A stretch of 10,735 bases of DNA from JBEIUO01 sp964549785 (GCA_964549785.1 CAZJXA010000107.1:1-10735); one strand, 5' to 3'; shown: positions 1 through 7,335, counted from the first letter of the stretch. The notes: generated by a model not told the origin, from the sequence alone. Program-made: numbers and translations.

Positions 1-706
1 ATCGCGGGGTTGGGGAGGGCGGTCAAGGGCATGTCGCCGCAAGTTCAGATCATCGGGGTGGAGCCTGAGCGAGCCAGGAGTTTTTTTGACTCCTTGGCCG
101 CCGGCAGGCCGGTGGCGTCCGAGGTGCATCCGACGCTGGCCGATGGCTTGGCCGTCCCCAAGGTGGGGGACAGAGCATTCGCGATCGCCAAGGACGTGGT
201 GGACAAGGTGGTTCTGGTCGGCGAGGAATCGATCGCGCTCGCGATCCTGCGGCTGATCGAACTTGAGAAGGGCGTCGTGGAAGGGGGAGGTGCGGCCGGT
301 TTGGCGGCCCTGCTGGAAGGAAAATTACTCGAACTTGCCGGAAAAAAAGGTGGTGCTGGTGTTGTGTGGCGGCAACATCGACCCGACGGTTCTCGGACGG
401 GTGATCGACCACGGATTGGTCGCCGACGGTCGGGTGACGCAGTTCACCGCCCTGATTTCGGACCGTCCGGGCGGTCTGGCGTCGCTGACCGCGGCGATCG
501 CGCTCGCGGGGGCCAGTGTCCGCGAGATCAACCATGAGCGGGCGTTCGCTGGCGCGGACGTCTCGACCGTGCAAGTGGTTTGCACGGTGGAAGTCAGGGA
601 TTCCCAACACATCGAAGACCTGCATCTGCGCTTACAGGGCTGCGGAATCCGCATTATTTCACGAACTTCCCCCCTGACGTGTGCCATCGGCGGTCGCCCG
701 GCCTGA
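1..706 (+). CDS. ilvA: Threonine ammonia-lyase, 3' part, frameshifted
   Basis: PLP-dependent threonine ammonia-lyase (threonine to 2-oxobutanoate and ammonia, cytoplasmic, entry to isoleucine synthesis or threonine breakdown). The gene starts before the window, so the PLP-lysine region is not visible. The first reading frame (codons from base 1) gives IIGVEPERA, TLADGLAVPKVGD and the glycine-rich VEGGGAAGLAALL, all typical of the end of the catalytic domain. The expected continuation KKVVLVLCGGNID is in the next frame, followed by an ACT-like regulatory domain (VTQFTALISDRPGGLASLT to LQGCGIRI) and a TGA at 704-706. The frame change falls in seven A at 342-348; six A would give one continuous protein. 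The short regulatory domain fits the single-ACT, medium-length ilvA class. Identity is secure from sequence. Whether the lesion is real, a sequencing error or corrected by slippage cannot be told. No clear terminator follows. Confidence 0.88.
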
Positions 707-854
707 ACTTGTTTCAAGCCGCGCGTGTGCAAGCGGTTCCGCGTGTTTCCCAAGAAGGATTACCGCGGGACGCCTATGGTTATCAGGCATGACGTGTGCC
801 ACCTGCGGACCCCGGCCGAGCCGGTAATAGGCGACCGCCGACCAAGGTTTACAT

Positions 855-859
855 GAGGT
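855..859 (+). promoter_or_regulatory. Shine-Dalgarno placed for an ATG at 868
   Basis: GAGGT lies eight bases before the ATG at 868-870, a good distance. The visible open frame begins only at ATG 886, about 26 bases further on, and nothing like a Shine-Dalgarno sits just before 886 (the preceding bases are GTTCTCTCC). This suggests that 868 was, or is, the initiation site. Confidence 0.5.
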
Positions 860-885
860 AGTTGAAGATGAAATAAGTTCTCTCC

Positions 886-1485
886 ATGACGGCTGCGATT
901 GGTTCCATGATCCTCGCTTGCGGGCTTGTGGGATGCGAAGAAAAGAAGACGCCCGTGGTTGTGACGCCGGCCCCGACCACCACCAAGCCCGCTTCCGATG
1001 CCATGAAGGATGCTGGCAAGAGCATGGATAAGGCCGCCGACGCGATGAAGGATTCGGCCAAGGATGCCGCCAAGGCGGTCGACAGAGCTGCGGACACGAC
1101 CAAGGACGCGGTCAAGGATGCCTCCGACGCCGCAGGCGACGCCCTCACCCGGGCAAAGGATTCAGGCGTCATGGCGTTCCAGACGCAGATCGATGCCATG
1201 AAGAAGCAGTTTACTGACCTCAAGGCTCAGGCGGCCAAGATCACCGATCCGGCCCGCAAAACCGCCGCCGACACCGAAGTGTCGAACGTCGAGAAGAACA
1301 TGACCACGTTGGGTACCCAGTTCGATGCCCTCAAGACCGCTTCCGCGGATCAGTACACGAAGCTGAGCGACGGCGTGAAGGCGACGATCGTGAAGATCGG
1401 TGATGGTATTTCGAGCCTCACGAAGAGTGTGATGCCTATGCCGGCCCCTACGGGGACGCCGACGCCGGCTCCCGCGCCCAAGTAA
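886..1485 (+). CDS. Small Lys/Ala/Asp-rich helical lipoprotein
   Basis: No family is recognised. The 199-residue product begins with a hydrophobic segment (residues 3-16) and two candidate lipoboxes, ILAC (Cys12) and the better LVGC (Cys17), followed by charged EEKK, so it is probably a lipoprotein. Residues about 36-85 are low-complexity Lys/Ala/Asp repeats (AMKDAGK, AADAMKDSAKDAAK, AADTTKDAVKDAS) expected to form an amphipathic helix like those of LEA or apolipoprotein-like proteins. A second helical part follows (about 90-180), then a Pro/Ala/Thr-rich tail ending PAPAPK. As read, the signal lacks basic residues at its start. The frame extends upstream to ATG AAA TAA at 868-876: one base change (TAA to AAA) would give MKKVLSMTAAIG, an ideal signal. 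So 886 is the only open start, but the gene may be longer or damaged. It stands alone, with a strong terminator behind it. That it is coding is fairly sure; its function is unknown. Confidence 0.75.
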   Translation: MTAAIGSMILACGLVGCEEKKTPVVVTPAPTTTKPASDAMKDAGKSMDKAADAMKDSAKDAAKAVDRAADTTKDAVKDASDAAGDALTRAKDSGVMAFQTQIDAMKKQFTDLKAQAAKITDPARKTAADTEVSNVEKNMTTLGTQFDALKTASADQYTKLSDGVKATIVKIGDGISSLTKSVMPMPAPTGTPTPAPAPK

Positions 1486-1516
1486 ATCGGGCTTGCAAGA
1501 TCGATTCAAATTGCGA

Positions 1517-1553
1517 CGGGCCGGTGCGAGGAACGCACCGGCCCGTTTTTATT
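1517..1553 (+). terminator. Rho-independent terminator after the lipoprotein gene
   Basis: A perfect 12-bp G+C-rich stem (CGGGCCGGTGCG at 1517-1528 with its complement at 1534-1545), a five-base loop AGGAA, then TTTTTATT. It ends the lipoprotein transcript 32 bases after its stop. The converging dockerin gene stops at 1584, so the same stem may also act on the other strand, but the T-run there is poor. Confidence 0.92.
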
Positions 1554-1583
1554 CTGTCTTGTTCCGATCCGCCGCTCCGCCGA

Positions 1584-2504
1584 TCAGCAGCCCGAATCCC
1601 AGGAGTTGAAGAACGCGATGATGTCGTCGCTGTCGGTGCTACCCGACCCGTCGATATCCGCGTTCCCGGCGTCCCAGTCGGTGAAGAACGCGATGATGTC
1701 GTCGCTGTCGGGCGAGCCCGAGCGGTCCCAATCGCCCGGGCACGAAAAGCCTGCCAAGAACTGAAACGCCAAATCCACAGGGGCATCGACGGCGGAGCGC
1801 GGCTTGGCCGGATCGCTGATGGCGGTCCAGACGCCGTCCGGGCTGCGCTGCCGGGCGTCCCAACCGGCGCTGCTGCGTCCGGCGCTGGGTCGAAGCGGCA
1901 GGAGGAAGAGCGGGGCGTTGATGTCGCTGGGCGTGAGTTCGACCTCGAACCAGAACGTACCGGGGGACAGGATCATGGGCGTTGCGAGTTCCAGGGCCCA
2001 GATGGGGCGCGTGGTGTCAGGCACCGGCGGCAGGGGCGCCGTCGATGAACTGAAAATCCGGAACGCCGACATCGGTGACTGAGCGACCACCAACCCCGGT
2101 CCGGACGACTCAAAGACCACCGTGGAGCCGACCTCGTCGGGAACGCCCGACCAAACCCGCACCGAACCGCCCACGACCGGGGCCAGCGAGGTGTCGGTGG
2201 AGTAGCCGTAGACCACCAGAGACCGCAATTCGGAACTCGTGCTCAGGGTGAAGTTGTCGGCCAGCCGGAAGGCCCGCCCGGCGGAGAGCGAGTGACAGGA
2301 AACGCCCGCCAAGGCGTTCGCCGCCTCCGCATCGAGGGCGGTCTCGCTCCAGAGAGATCCCGACGGCGCCGCCAGCCCCGAGCGGCTGACAAACCCCGTG
2401 ACGACGCCGGGATCGTTGGCATCGCCGGAATTGCTGAACGCGACCTGGCCGCTCGCGGTCCACGCCGCGCACACCACGACACCGGAAAGTAATCGAGTGA
2501 TCAA
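1584..2504 (-). CDS. Secreted protein with C-terminal GC-type dockerin-like module
   Basis: A 306-residue exported protein. The chosen start is TTG (2504-2502), giving MITRLLSGVVVCAAWTASG, a good Sec signal with cleavage near ASG/Q; GGGGAG lies six bases upstream of it. The frame is open further upstream, but there it runs antisense-like through the DUF1501 gene and has no signal, so a longer start is unlikely. Residues about 20-250 look like a beta-rich extracellular domain I do not recognise (RAFRLADNFTLSTSSELRSL, SVRVWSGVP, GTFWFEVEL). Residues 255-306 hold two Ca-binding-type loops, DWDRSGSPDSDD (258-269) and DIDGSGSTDSDD (283-294), each followed by IIAFF, and the protein ends DSGC. This matches the planctomycete C-terminal module called GC-type dockerin, presumed to act in surface anchoring or assembly. 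It is last in the cluster and overlaps the DUF1501 stop by two bases, suggesting coupled translation. Confidence 0.85.
   Translation of the reverse strand: MITRLLSGVVVCAAWTASGQVAFSNSGDANDPGVVTGFVSRSGLAAPSGSLWSETALDAEAANALAGVSCHSLSAGRAFRLADNFTLSTSSELRSLVVYGYSTDTSLAPVVGGSVRVWSGVPDEVGSTVVFESSGPGLVVAQSPMSAFRIFSSSTAPLPPVPDTTRPIWALELATPMILSPGTFWFEVELTPSDINAPLFLLPLRPSAGRSSAGWDARQRSPDGVWTAISDPAKPRSAVDAPVDLAFQFLAGFSCPGDWDRSGSPDSDDIIAFFTDWDAGNADIDGSGSTDSDDIIAFFNSWDSGC
1607..1711. repeat. Duplicated 30-bp segment coding for the two dockerin loops
   Basis: Bases 1607-1636 and 1682-1711 are identical over 30 bases, spaced 75 bases (25 codons) apart. Each codes, on the minus strand, for the core SDDIIAFF of one Ca-loop and helix. 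The identity includes synonymous positions. Confidence 0.9.
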
Positions 2505-3784
2505 AGGGTGACTCCCCGGATGGTGGGCGTGAAGCCCGGAAAAATGGTCGAGAGATTGTTGTTGCCCAGGCGGGCCTGGACGACCTCCGCGAGGATGTCG
2601 CGGTAATCGATCGTCACCTCCAAGTCGCGGTTTTCGTAGAGTTGCCCGGCCGCGAGGCCCGGCCAATTGCGCAGCACCCGTCCGCCGTCGATCTGGTGAC
2701 CCATCACCAGCATGCAGTTGCCGTGACCATGGTCGGTGCCTTGCGTGCCGTTTTCCGCCAGCCGCCGCCCGAACTCGGAGGTGACGACGACGGTCACCGA
2801 CGGGGCGGTTGTCGCGAACATGTCGCGATGGAACGCCGCGAGGCTCTGGGCCAGTTGGCTCATGAGGTTGTTCAGAGACCCCACCCCGGAACCCTGCGTC
2901 GCGTGGGTGTCCCAGCCGGTCACATCGATGGCGATCGCCTCGACGCCCACTTGGGCCCGGATCAGTGCGGCTGCGGATTCAAAGGCAACCCCGGTGCTGA
3001 AGGTGGGGTACACAGCGCCGCCCTGGGGGACGTAGTTCGCAAACTCGATCTGATCGAGGAGCGCCATGGTGTCGATGGCGTTCTGGGCGGTTGAGTGCAG
3101 CGGGTCGGGCACGAGGTCGTAGAGGTCGCCGATGGCGGAAAGGCGGTCAATGCGCGACGACGTGGAGCCGGTCAGCCCAAAGTTGTCCAGATTGGGGATC
3201 GGCAACGTCTGCGGCCCGCCCACCAGCGTCTTCTGCAGGCCGGTCGCGATGCCCACGCCCCGGAGGGTTGAACCCGGAACCAGCGGCGAGGTCGTCTGGA
3301 GGTGCCGCCCGAGCCACCCGGTTCCCAGCGTGGCGTCGTTGGCTTTACCAACTTCCATGAAGCGTTGGGCATCAAAGTGGGAACGCGAGGAGTCGGTTGA
3401 CCCGGTCGCGTGCACCACCAGCAAGTTCCCATCCTGATACGCCGGAATCAACGGCGCAAACCCCGGCGGGAATCCGAAAAACCCGTCCAGATTGATGGCC
3501 CGGTCAGGATTGGTCGAATCCGGCCGCGCGATGGCCGTGGTCGGTCGGGCCGCGTAATACGCGGCCTCGCCCCACGGCACGCACATCGATAGTCCGTCGG
3601 AAGCCCCCCGCAGGAAGACCGAGATCAGCACGTCGCGCTGCCCCGAGCGGTAGTCCTTCGCGAGCGCCACGCGCGGCAGCCACGCCGGCGCCGACGCGGC
3701 GGCGGCCAGGGCCGCTCCGGAGCCGGCCACCCGCAGAAAGCCGCGTCGGGAAAGAGCGAGATATTCGGGGCAGCCGTGTATCAT
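2501..3784 (-). CDS. DUF1501 protein, Tat-exported
   Basis: A 427-residue protein of the DUF1501 family, which is related to the alkaline-phosphatase/sulfatase fold; no enzymatic activity is firmly established. The N-terminus has a twin-arginine signal (SRRGFLRVAG, Arg13-Arg14, then an Ala-rich hydrophobic stretch ending near VALA), so it is exported folded by Tat. Family motifs seen: DVLISVFLRGASDGLSM, LLVVHATGSTDSSRSHFDAQ, AIDVTGWDTHATQGS, VVVTSEFGRRLAENG and GTDHGHGNCMLVMG. Length is usual for the family. ATG at 3784 is chosen because the Tat motif follows closely; only a weak GAGAG lies upstream. DUF1501 genes commonly sit beside DUF1800 genes, as here: the DUF1800 gene ends 90 bases upstream on the same strand, and its own stop overlaps the next gene's TTG. 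The pair probably acts together outside the cytoplasm; their role is unknown. Confidence 0.93.
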   Translation of the reverse strand: MIHGCPEYLALSRRGFLRVAGSGAALAAAASAPAWLPRVALAKDYRSGQRDVLISVFLRGASDGLSMCVPWGEAAYYAARPTTAIARPDSTNPDRAINLDGFFGFPPGFAPLIPAYQDGNLLVVHATGSTDSSRSHFDAQRFMEVGKANDATLGTGWLGRHLQTTSPLVPGSTLRGVGIATGLQKTLVGGPQTLPIPNLDNFGLTGSTSSRIDRLSAIGDLYDLVPDPLHSTAQNAIDTMALLDQIEFANYVPQGGAVYPTFSTGVAFESAAALIRAQVGVEAIAIDVTGWDTHATQGSGVGSLNNLMSQLAQSLAAFHRDMFATTAPSVTVVVTSEFGRRLAENGTQGTDHGHGNCMLVMGHQIDGGRVLRNWPGLAAGQLYENRDLEVTIDYRDILAEVVQARLGNNNLSTIFPGFTPTIRGVTL

Positions 3785-3874
3785 TGATGAAAACTCTCGG
3801 GAAAAGCAGTCTGGGCGGAGAACGCGAACGTCCGGGAGAGGAAGCGCGGGCGGGATTTCAAACGACCCGGCTGG

Positions 3875-5413
3875 TCAGTACCACTGGAACGACGGGGACC
3901 CGATCGCGAGGCCGATCGCTTCGCGTTGGCGTATCTGGGAACCGAAACTCACGGCGAGGTAGTTGCCGATCCGAGCCTTCTCCGCCGGTGGCATCTCGCC
4001 ACCGAAGAGGGCGTCGGAGATCTGCGTCAGCATGGCGTCGACGGTGTCAAGGCCATCAAGGAAGGTCGAGACGTCCACCATGATGCCGCTGATGCCCGGG
4101 TTACCGCCGTTACTGACAAAGAGCAGCGAGGCCCCGAAGTTCCATCGCGGCAGCAGAAACCCAGACCAGTAGGTGATGGTGTCGGGGTACCCGTCCGGGG
4201 GCCCCCAATAAAACGGGCGATGACCCGCCGCGTCCAAGAGGCTGCGGAGTGTGGAGGTGCTGTTGACGACCGTGGGCAGCGAACGCAGCGGCCCCACGAA
4301 GGCGTGGAACGGGCGCTTGAGTTTCGGCGAAGCGGATGCCACGGCGTTGGGCGAGAGCGCCCGCCGGACCATCGCCTTGATGTCGCCGTCGCCCGTGCCA
4401 TACGCCGCGGCCACCGAGTCGATGAGCGATTGCGGGGCGTCCTCCCCGATGAACCAGCGGGTCAACTTCTTGGCGATGAAGGCCGCCGTGCTGGGGTGGC
4501 GCACCAGTGAATCCAGTACGTCCATCCCGTCCAACTCGCCGTTGCTCGCCGACCGAGCGGGGATGACCCGGCGGTACGGCGTGTTGTCGAAAATAATCTT
4601 CTGAGCGGTGTCGTGCGTTGACGGATTGAATCGGAACTGCCCGTGGGTCGCGCCCGAACCCCTCGTCCAGCCGGTAAAACACCGGGCCACCTGCTCGACA
4701 TCCTGCTGGGTGTAGCCCCCGTCGGAGCCCATCGTGTGCAGTTCGAGCAGTTCCCGGGCGTAGTTTTCGTTCGGGCTGATCCGTGTCGAGGCGTCGTTGT
4801 CGAGGTAGTTGAGCATCGCGGGGCTGTGGGCCGAGGCGGTCAGGATCGCCCGAAACGTCCCCAGGGCGTTGCCGCGGATGACCACCCGGTCGTCCACGGT
4901 CTTGATGTACCTGGACTGATCCGTCGTGATGTCGATATTGAGATGGTCGGTCCAGAACTCCACCATCCGCTGAAAAAGTTGACGGTTGGAAAAGGCGGCC
5001 CGCCGGATGGTGGCCTCGGTCAATTGGTTGCTGATCGTGGCGGGCTGCACGTTGTACAGATCCAACGGCGCCATGGTCAGCGTGGTCAGCGCCGAAAGGC
5101 TGGACTCAACCGCCGAATCGTTGATCGCGGCAAAATTCAACTGGTATTCGAGATACCCCGCGTAACCCAACTGGGCGGCCCGGGTTCGCTCTGCGTCCGT
5201 GAACCCAAAACTGGTCCGCGCGATAAGGCGGTTGAGCAGGCTCGATGGATCCACATCGGCCGCGATCTCCGGCGGTTCCGCACGGGCCGCGACCGTCGCC
5301 GCGGCGAAGGCGGAGGAAAGCGCCCCGAACAGCAGCCCCCGACGGGGGACCGGTGACGGAGACCGCTTTGAGCCGGGCGTGTTCGTCAAAACGGCGGGTG
5401 TGGTATCGTTCAT
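3875..5413 (-). CDS. DUF1800 protein, Tat-exported
   Basis: A 512-residue protein of the DUF1800 family, whose biochemical function is not established. Diagnostic motifs: RTSFGFTDAERTRAAQLG near residue 65, MVEFWTDHLNIDI, then NYLDNDASTRISPNENYARE followed by LLELHTMG and GGYTQQDVEQVARCFTGW, the usual DUF1800 core. The start at 5413 gives MNDTTPAVLTN, then a twin-arginine motif PRRGLLFGAL (Arg24-Arg25) and an Ala-rich hydrophobic stretch, so Tat export is predicted. The frame stays open up to 5557, but the added 48 residues resemble no signal and would bury the Tat motif, so the shorter start is preferred; no clear Shine-Dalgarno is visible at either. First gene of the three-gene minus-strand cluster with the DUF1501 and dockerin-tailed proteins. 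Confidence 0.93.
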   Translation of the reverse strand: MNDTTPAVLTNTPGSKRSPSPVPRRGLLFGALSSAFAAATVAARAEPPEIAADVDPSSLLNRLIARTSFGFTDAERTRAAQLGYAGYLEYQLNFAAINDSAVESSLSALTTLTMAPLDLYNVQPATISNQLTEATIRRAAFSNRQLFQRMVEFWTDHLNIDITTDQSRYIKTVDDRVVIRGNALGTFRAILTASAHSPAMLNYLDNDASTRISPNENYARELLELHTMGSDGGYTQQDVEQVARCFTGWTRGSGATHGQFRFNPSTHDTAQKIIFDNTPYRRVIPARSASNGELDGMDVLDSLVRHPSTAAFIAKKLTRWFIGEDAPQSLIDSVAAAYGTGDGDIKAMVRRALSPNAVASASPKLKRPFHAFVGPLRSLPTVVNSTSTLRSLLDAAGHRPFYWGPPDGYPDTITYWSGFLLPRWNFGASLLFVSNGGNPGISGIMVDVSTFLDGLDTVDAMLTQISDALFGGEMPPAEKARIGNYLAVSFGSQIRQREAIGLAIGSPSFQWY

Positions 5414-5785
5414 AAAATTGGTGCGTCGCGCGTGGGGAAACGGTGAGAAATGCGGTGAAGCGCCGACCTGACGTGATCTCTGCACACAGATTACCGATTG
5501 TGAACGCCAACGCAATAGGGTCATTGCCCCTTTATTACTGGAACTTGCGACATTCAAAATCCGTCAGGCCAGTCCGGGTGCCCCGGATCACCCCTCGCTC
5601 CGGCAGCGGACGAACGTCCACCGACCGGCGAAAGACGTTCCCGACATCCGCATCGCGATGTGAAAACCAGCCTTCGGGTGGTCGGCTTGACACTCCGACC
5701 CGCCCTCCTAAACTCCGCTCCCCACTTTCGACACTGGGGGCGTTTCAGGGTGCCGACCGGCATGTTGAAGTGCGTTCAAAAATTC
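5414..5785. other. Divergent intergenic region between DUF1800 and tRNA-Asp
   Basis: About 370 bases without a convincing gene. It must carry the minus-strand promoter of the DUF1800 cluster and the plus-strand promoter of the tRNA. A plus-strand candidate (5687-5714) is listed separately. On the minus strand the A+T-richer stretch near 5495-5560 (for example TTGAAT with TAATAA or TAAAGG downstream) is a possible promoter area, but no box pair is good enough to call. Short open frames here have no domain or start-site support. Confidence 0.5.
5687..5714 (+). promoter_or_regulatory. Candidate sigma-70-type promoter for tRNA-Asp
   Basis: A perfect -35 TTGACA (5687-5692), a 16-base spacer and TAAACT (5709-5714, four of six matches to TATAAT). 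It would give a transcript start about 65 bases before the mature tRNA, leaving a short leader to be removed. The -35 is strong; spacing and -10 are only fair. Confidence 0.45.
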
Positions 5786-5859
5786 GGGGCGGTAGCTCAA
5801 TTGGTTAGAGCACCGGACTGTCGATTCGGAGGTTGCGGGTTCGATTCCCGTCCGCCTCG
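5786..5859 (+). tRNA. tRNA-Asp (anticodon GUC)
   Basis: A complete cloverleaf: acceptor GGGGCGG (5786-5792) with CCGCCTC (5852-5858), one G-U pair; T at position 8; D-arm GCTC/GAGC; anticodon stem CCGGA/TTCGG around the loop CTGTCGA, with anticodon GTC at 5820-5822; five-base variable loop; T-arm GCGGG/CCCGT around TTCGATT. The discriminator base is G (5859), as expected for tRNA-Asp. The CCA end is not encoded (CTT follows), so it must be added after transcription. A candidate promoter lies about 70 bases upstream and a terminator 11 bases downstream, so it is probably a single-gene transcript. Confidence 0.97.
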
Positions 5860-5869
5860 CTTTTACTAA

Positions 5870-5899
5870 AAGCCCTCGCACCGTGCGGGGGCTTATTTT
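5870..5899 (+). terminator. Rho-independent terminator after tRNA-Asp
   Basis: An 11-bp stem (AAGCCCTCGCA, loop CCG, TGCGGGGGCTT; one T-G wobble) followed by ATTTT, placed 10 bases after the tRNA discriminator base. Confidence 0.88.
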
Positions 5900-6143
5900 G
5901 CGTGTCCATCAAACGATCCACACATCCGCTTCGGGGACGTCGATTCACCAATCTTGAGCCCTCCGGGTCGAGCCCCCGGATCGCGTGCGGACGTCCGTGA
6001 ACCGCCATACTCCCGGCCATCTGCGGCCCCTCCAATCAGAACCGCCCGTGCGACGCGTCCAAACGGCTCACGTCGCATAGGGCGAACCGGGCCCTCCGAT
6101 TTGGGAGTGAACGGGGAACATGCAGGACGCCGATCAACTCCCC

Positions 6144-6149
6144 AAGGAG
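6144..6149 (+). promoter_or_regulatory. Shine-Dalgarno of the EAL gene
   Basis: AAGGAG seven bases before the ATG at 6157; it fixes the start of the EAL protein. Confidence 0.8.
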
Positions 6150-6156
6150 ATCGTCT

Positions 6157-7221
6157 ATGCAATTGCCCGTTCGAGCCCACGCCAAGCCCTGTCTGTGCCG
6201 CAGCAAAGTCGCGGACGTCGCCGCCATCGGCGTTTCCCTCTGGTCGTCGTCGGAGGTGGTGGCCCACAAGCTCGCGGGCTTTGACGGCACTGCAATCGAG
6301 CCAGGAGCGCCGATACTCGTGGTGGGCGACGACTGGGCCGCGCGAGTGAAAACGTTCTTGCAGGGCCTCTCGCCCGTCGAACGCGATGAGGTTAAGGCCA
6401 CCGGCGTGAGCCCGGACGGAACTTGGCAGGCCTGGAATGCCGTGTCGGCGGCGACGTTCATGGAGCGGCAGAACTCGCCATGGCTGCCGCGGGTGCTCAA
6501 CGACAACGCGATGTTCCCGTACTACCAGCCGATCATTGAGATGGAAACGGGTCGCACCATCGCGTTCGAGGCATTGATGCGTGCCAACGTCGACGGCCGA
6601 CTCATCAGCGGTGGCGAACTCGTCGATGCGGCCCGCGCTCACAACGCGCTTTTCCAGTTTGATCAGAAGGCCCGCACCAGAGCGATCACGCACGCCGCCG
6701 ACAGAGTGCTGCCGGGCGAACTGCTCTTTGTCAACTTCACCCCGATGGTGATCTACGACCCCGCGATCTGTCTGCAAACAACCTGGGAGGCCGCGCAGGC
6801 GGCGGGTTGGCGCATGGACAAACTGGTCTTTGAGGTGGTGGAGAGCGAGGCGTTCCCCGATATCCCCCACCTGCGCCACATCCTCGATGCGTACCGCGCA
6901 CGCGGATGCACGGTCGCCCTCGACGACATCGGCACCGGCCATACCGCGTTGTCCTACATCGAGGAGTTGCGACCCGACATCATCAAAATCGCCAAGGGCT
7001 TGCTGCCCGACCGGCCGCACCCCGACGACCTCGGGCTGGTGCGGGGCCTCGTGGAACACGCCCATAACCGCGGCATCACGGCCCTCATTGAAGGGGTGGA
7101 AACGCCGGAGCAACTGGAAGCCGCCCGCGAAATGGGGATCGACTTGGTGCAGGGGTACTTGCTCGGTCGCCCCGCCGCCGAGCCCGTTCGGCCGCACTCC
7201 CAACTGCGCATGGCCGCATAG
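6157..7221 (+). CDS. EAL-domain protein, putative c-di-GMP phosphodiesterase
   Basis: A 354-residue cytoplasmic protein. Residues about 118-345 form an EAL domain, which hydrolyses the second messenger cyclic di-GMP to pGpG. Most catalytic and metal-binding positions are present: Glu138 in FEALMR, Asn193 in FVNFTP, Glu226/Glu229 in FEVVES, Asp256-Asp257 in ALDDIGTG, Lys277 in DIIKIAK, Glu312/Glu315 in IEGVET and Gln332 in VQGYLLG. One deviation is seen: the usual KID is KIA (Ala279), so activity is likely but not certain. Residues 1-115 match nothing I know; they include a Cys-x-Cys (Cys12, Cys14 in KPCLCRS) and a hydrophobic strand APILVVGDD, and may be a sensory part. No membrane segment, GGDEF, PAS or REC domain is seen. 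The start is fixed by AAGGAG seven bases upstream. It is transcribed alone or with the hydrolase gene that begins 121 bases later. Confidence 0.92.
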   Translation: MQLPVRAHAKPCLCRSKVADVAAIGVSLWSSSEVVAHKLAGFDGTAIEPGAPILVVGDDWAARVKTFLQGLSPVERDEVKATGVSPDGTWQAWNAVSAATFMERQNSPWLPRVLNDNAMFPYYQPIIEMETGRTIAFEALMRANVDGRLISGGELVDAARAHNALFQFDQKARTRAITHAADRVLPGELLFVNFTPMVIYDPAICLQTTWEAAQAAGWRMDKLVFEVVESEAFPDIPHLRHILDAYRARGCTVALDDIGTGHTALSYIEELRPDIIKIAKGLLPDRPHPDDLGLVRGLVEHAHNRGITALIEGVETPEQLEAAREMGIDLVQGYLLGRPAAEPVRPHSQLRMAA

Positions 7222-7308
7222 CCTGATTCGGCGCCACCGGACCGGTCGTACGCAATAAGCGTGGTTTCACAAGTTCTTCAGTGCACAGCCCAGGCCACGG
7301 GTGCATAC

Positions 7309-7335
7309 TCCGAAGGTTCTAAGACACCTTCCGGA
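7309..7335 (+). promoter_or_regulatory. Hairpin covering the ribosome binding site of the hydrolase gene
   Basis: TCCGAAGGT (7309-7317) can pair with ACCTTC-C-GGA (7326-7335): nine pairs with a single C bulge and an eight-base loop TCTAAGAC. The 3' arm includes GGA of the Shine-Dalgarno GGAG (7333-7336), so folding would hide the ribosome binding site of the gene starting at 7343. The pairing is read directly; a regulatory role is inferred. Confidence 0.4.

Noticed and set aside
5893..7203. 436-codon open frame on the minus strand
   Set aside because: It lies wholly opposite the EAL gene and across the leader, and its product has no recognisable motif. The plus-strand frame has all EAL signatures and a ribosome site, so this is a high-G+C shadow.
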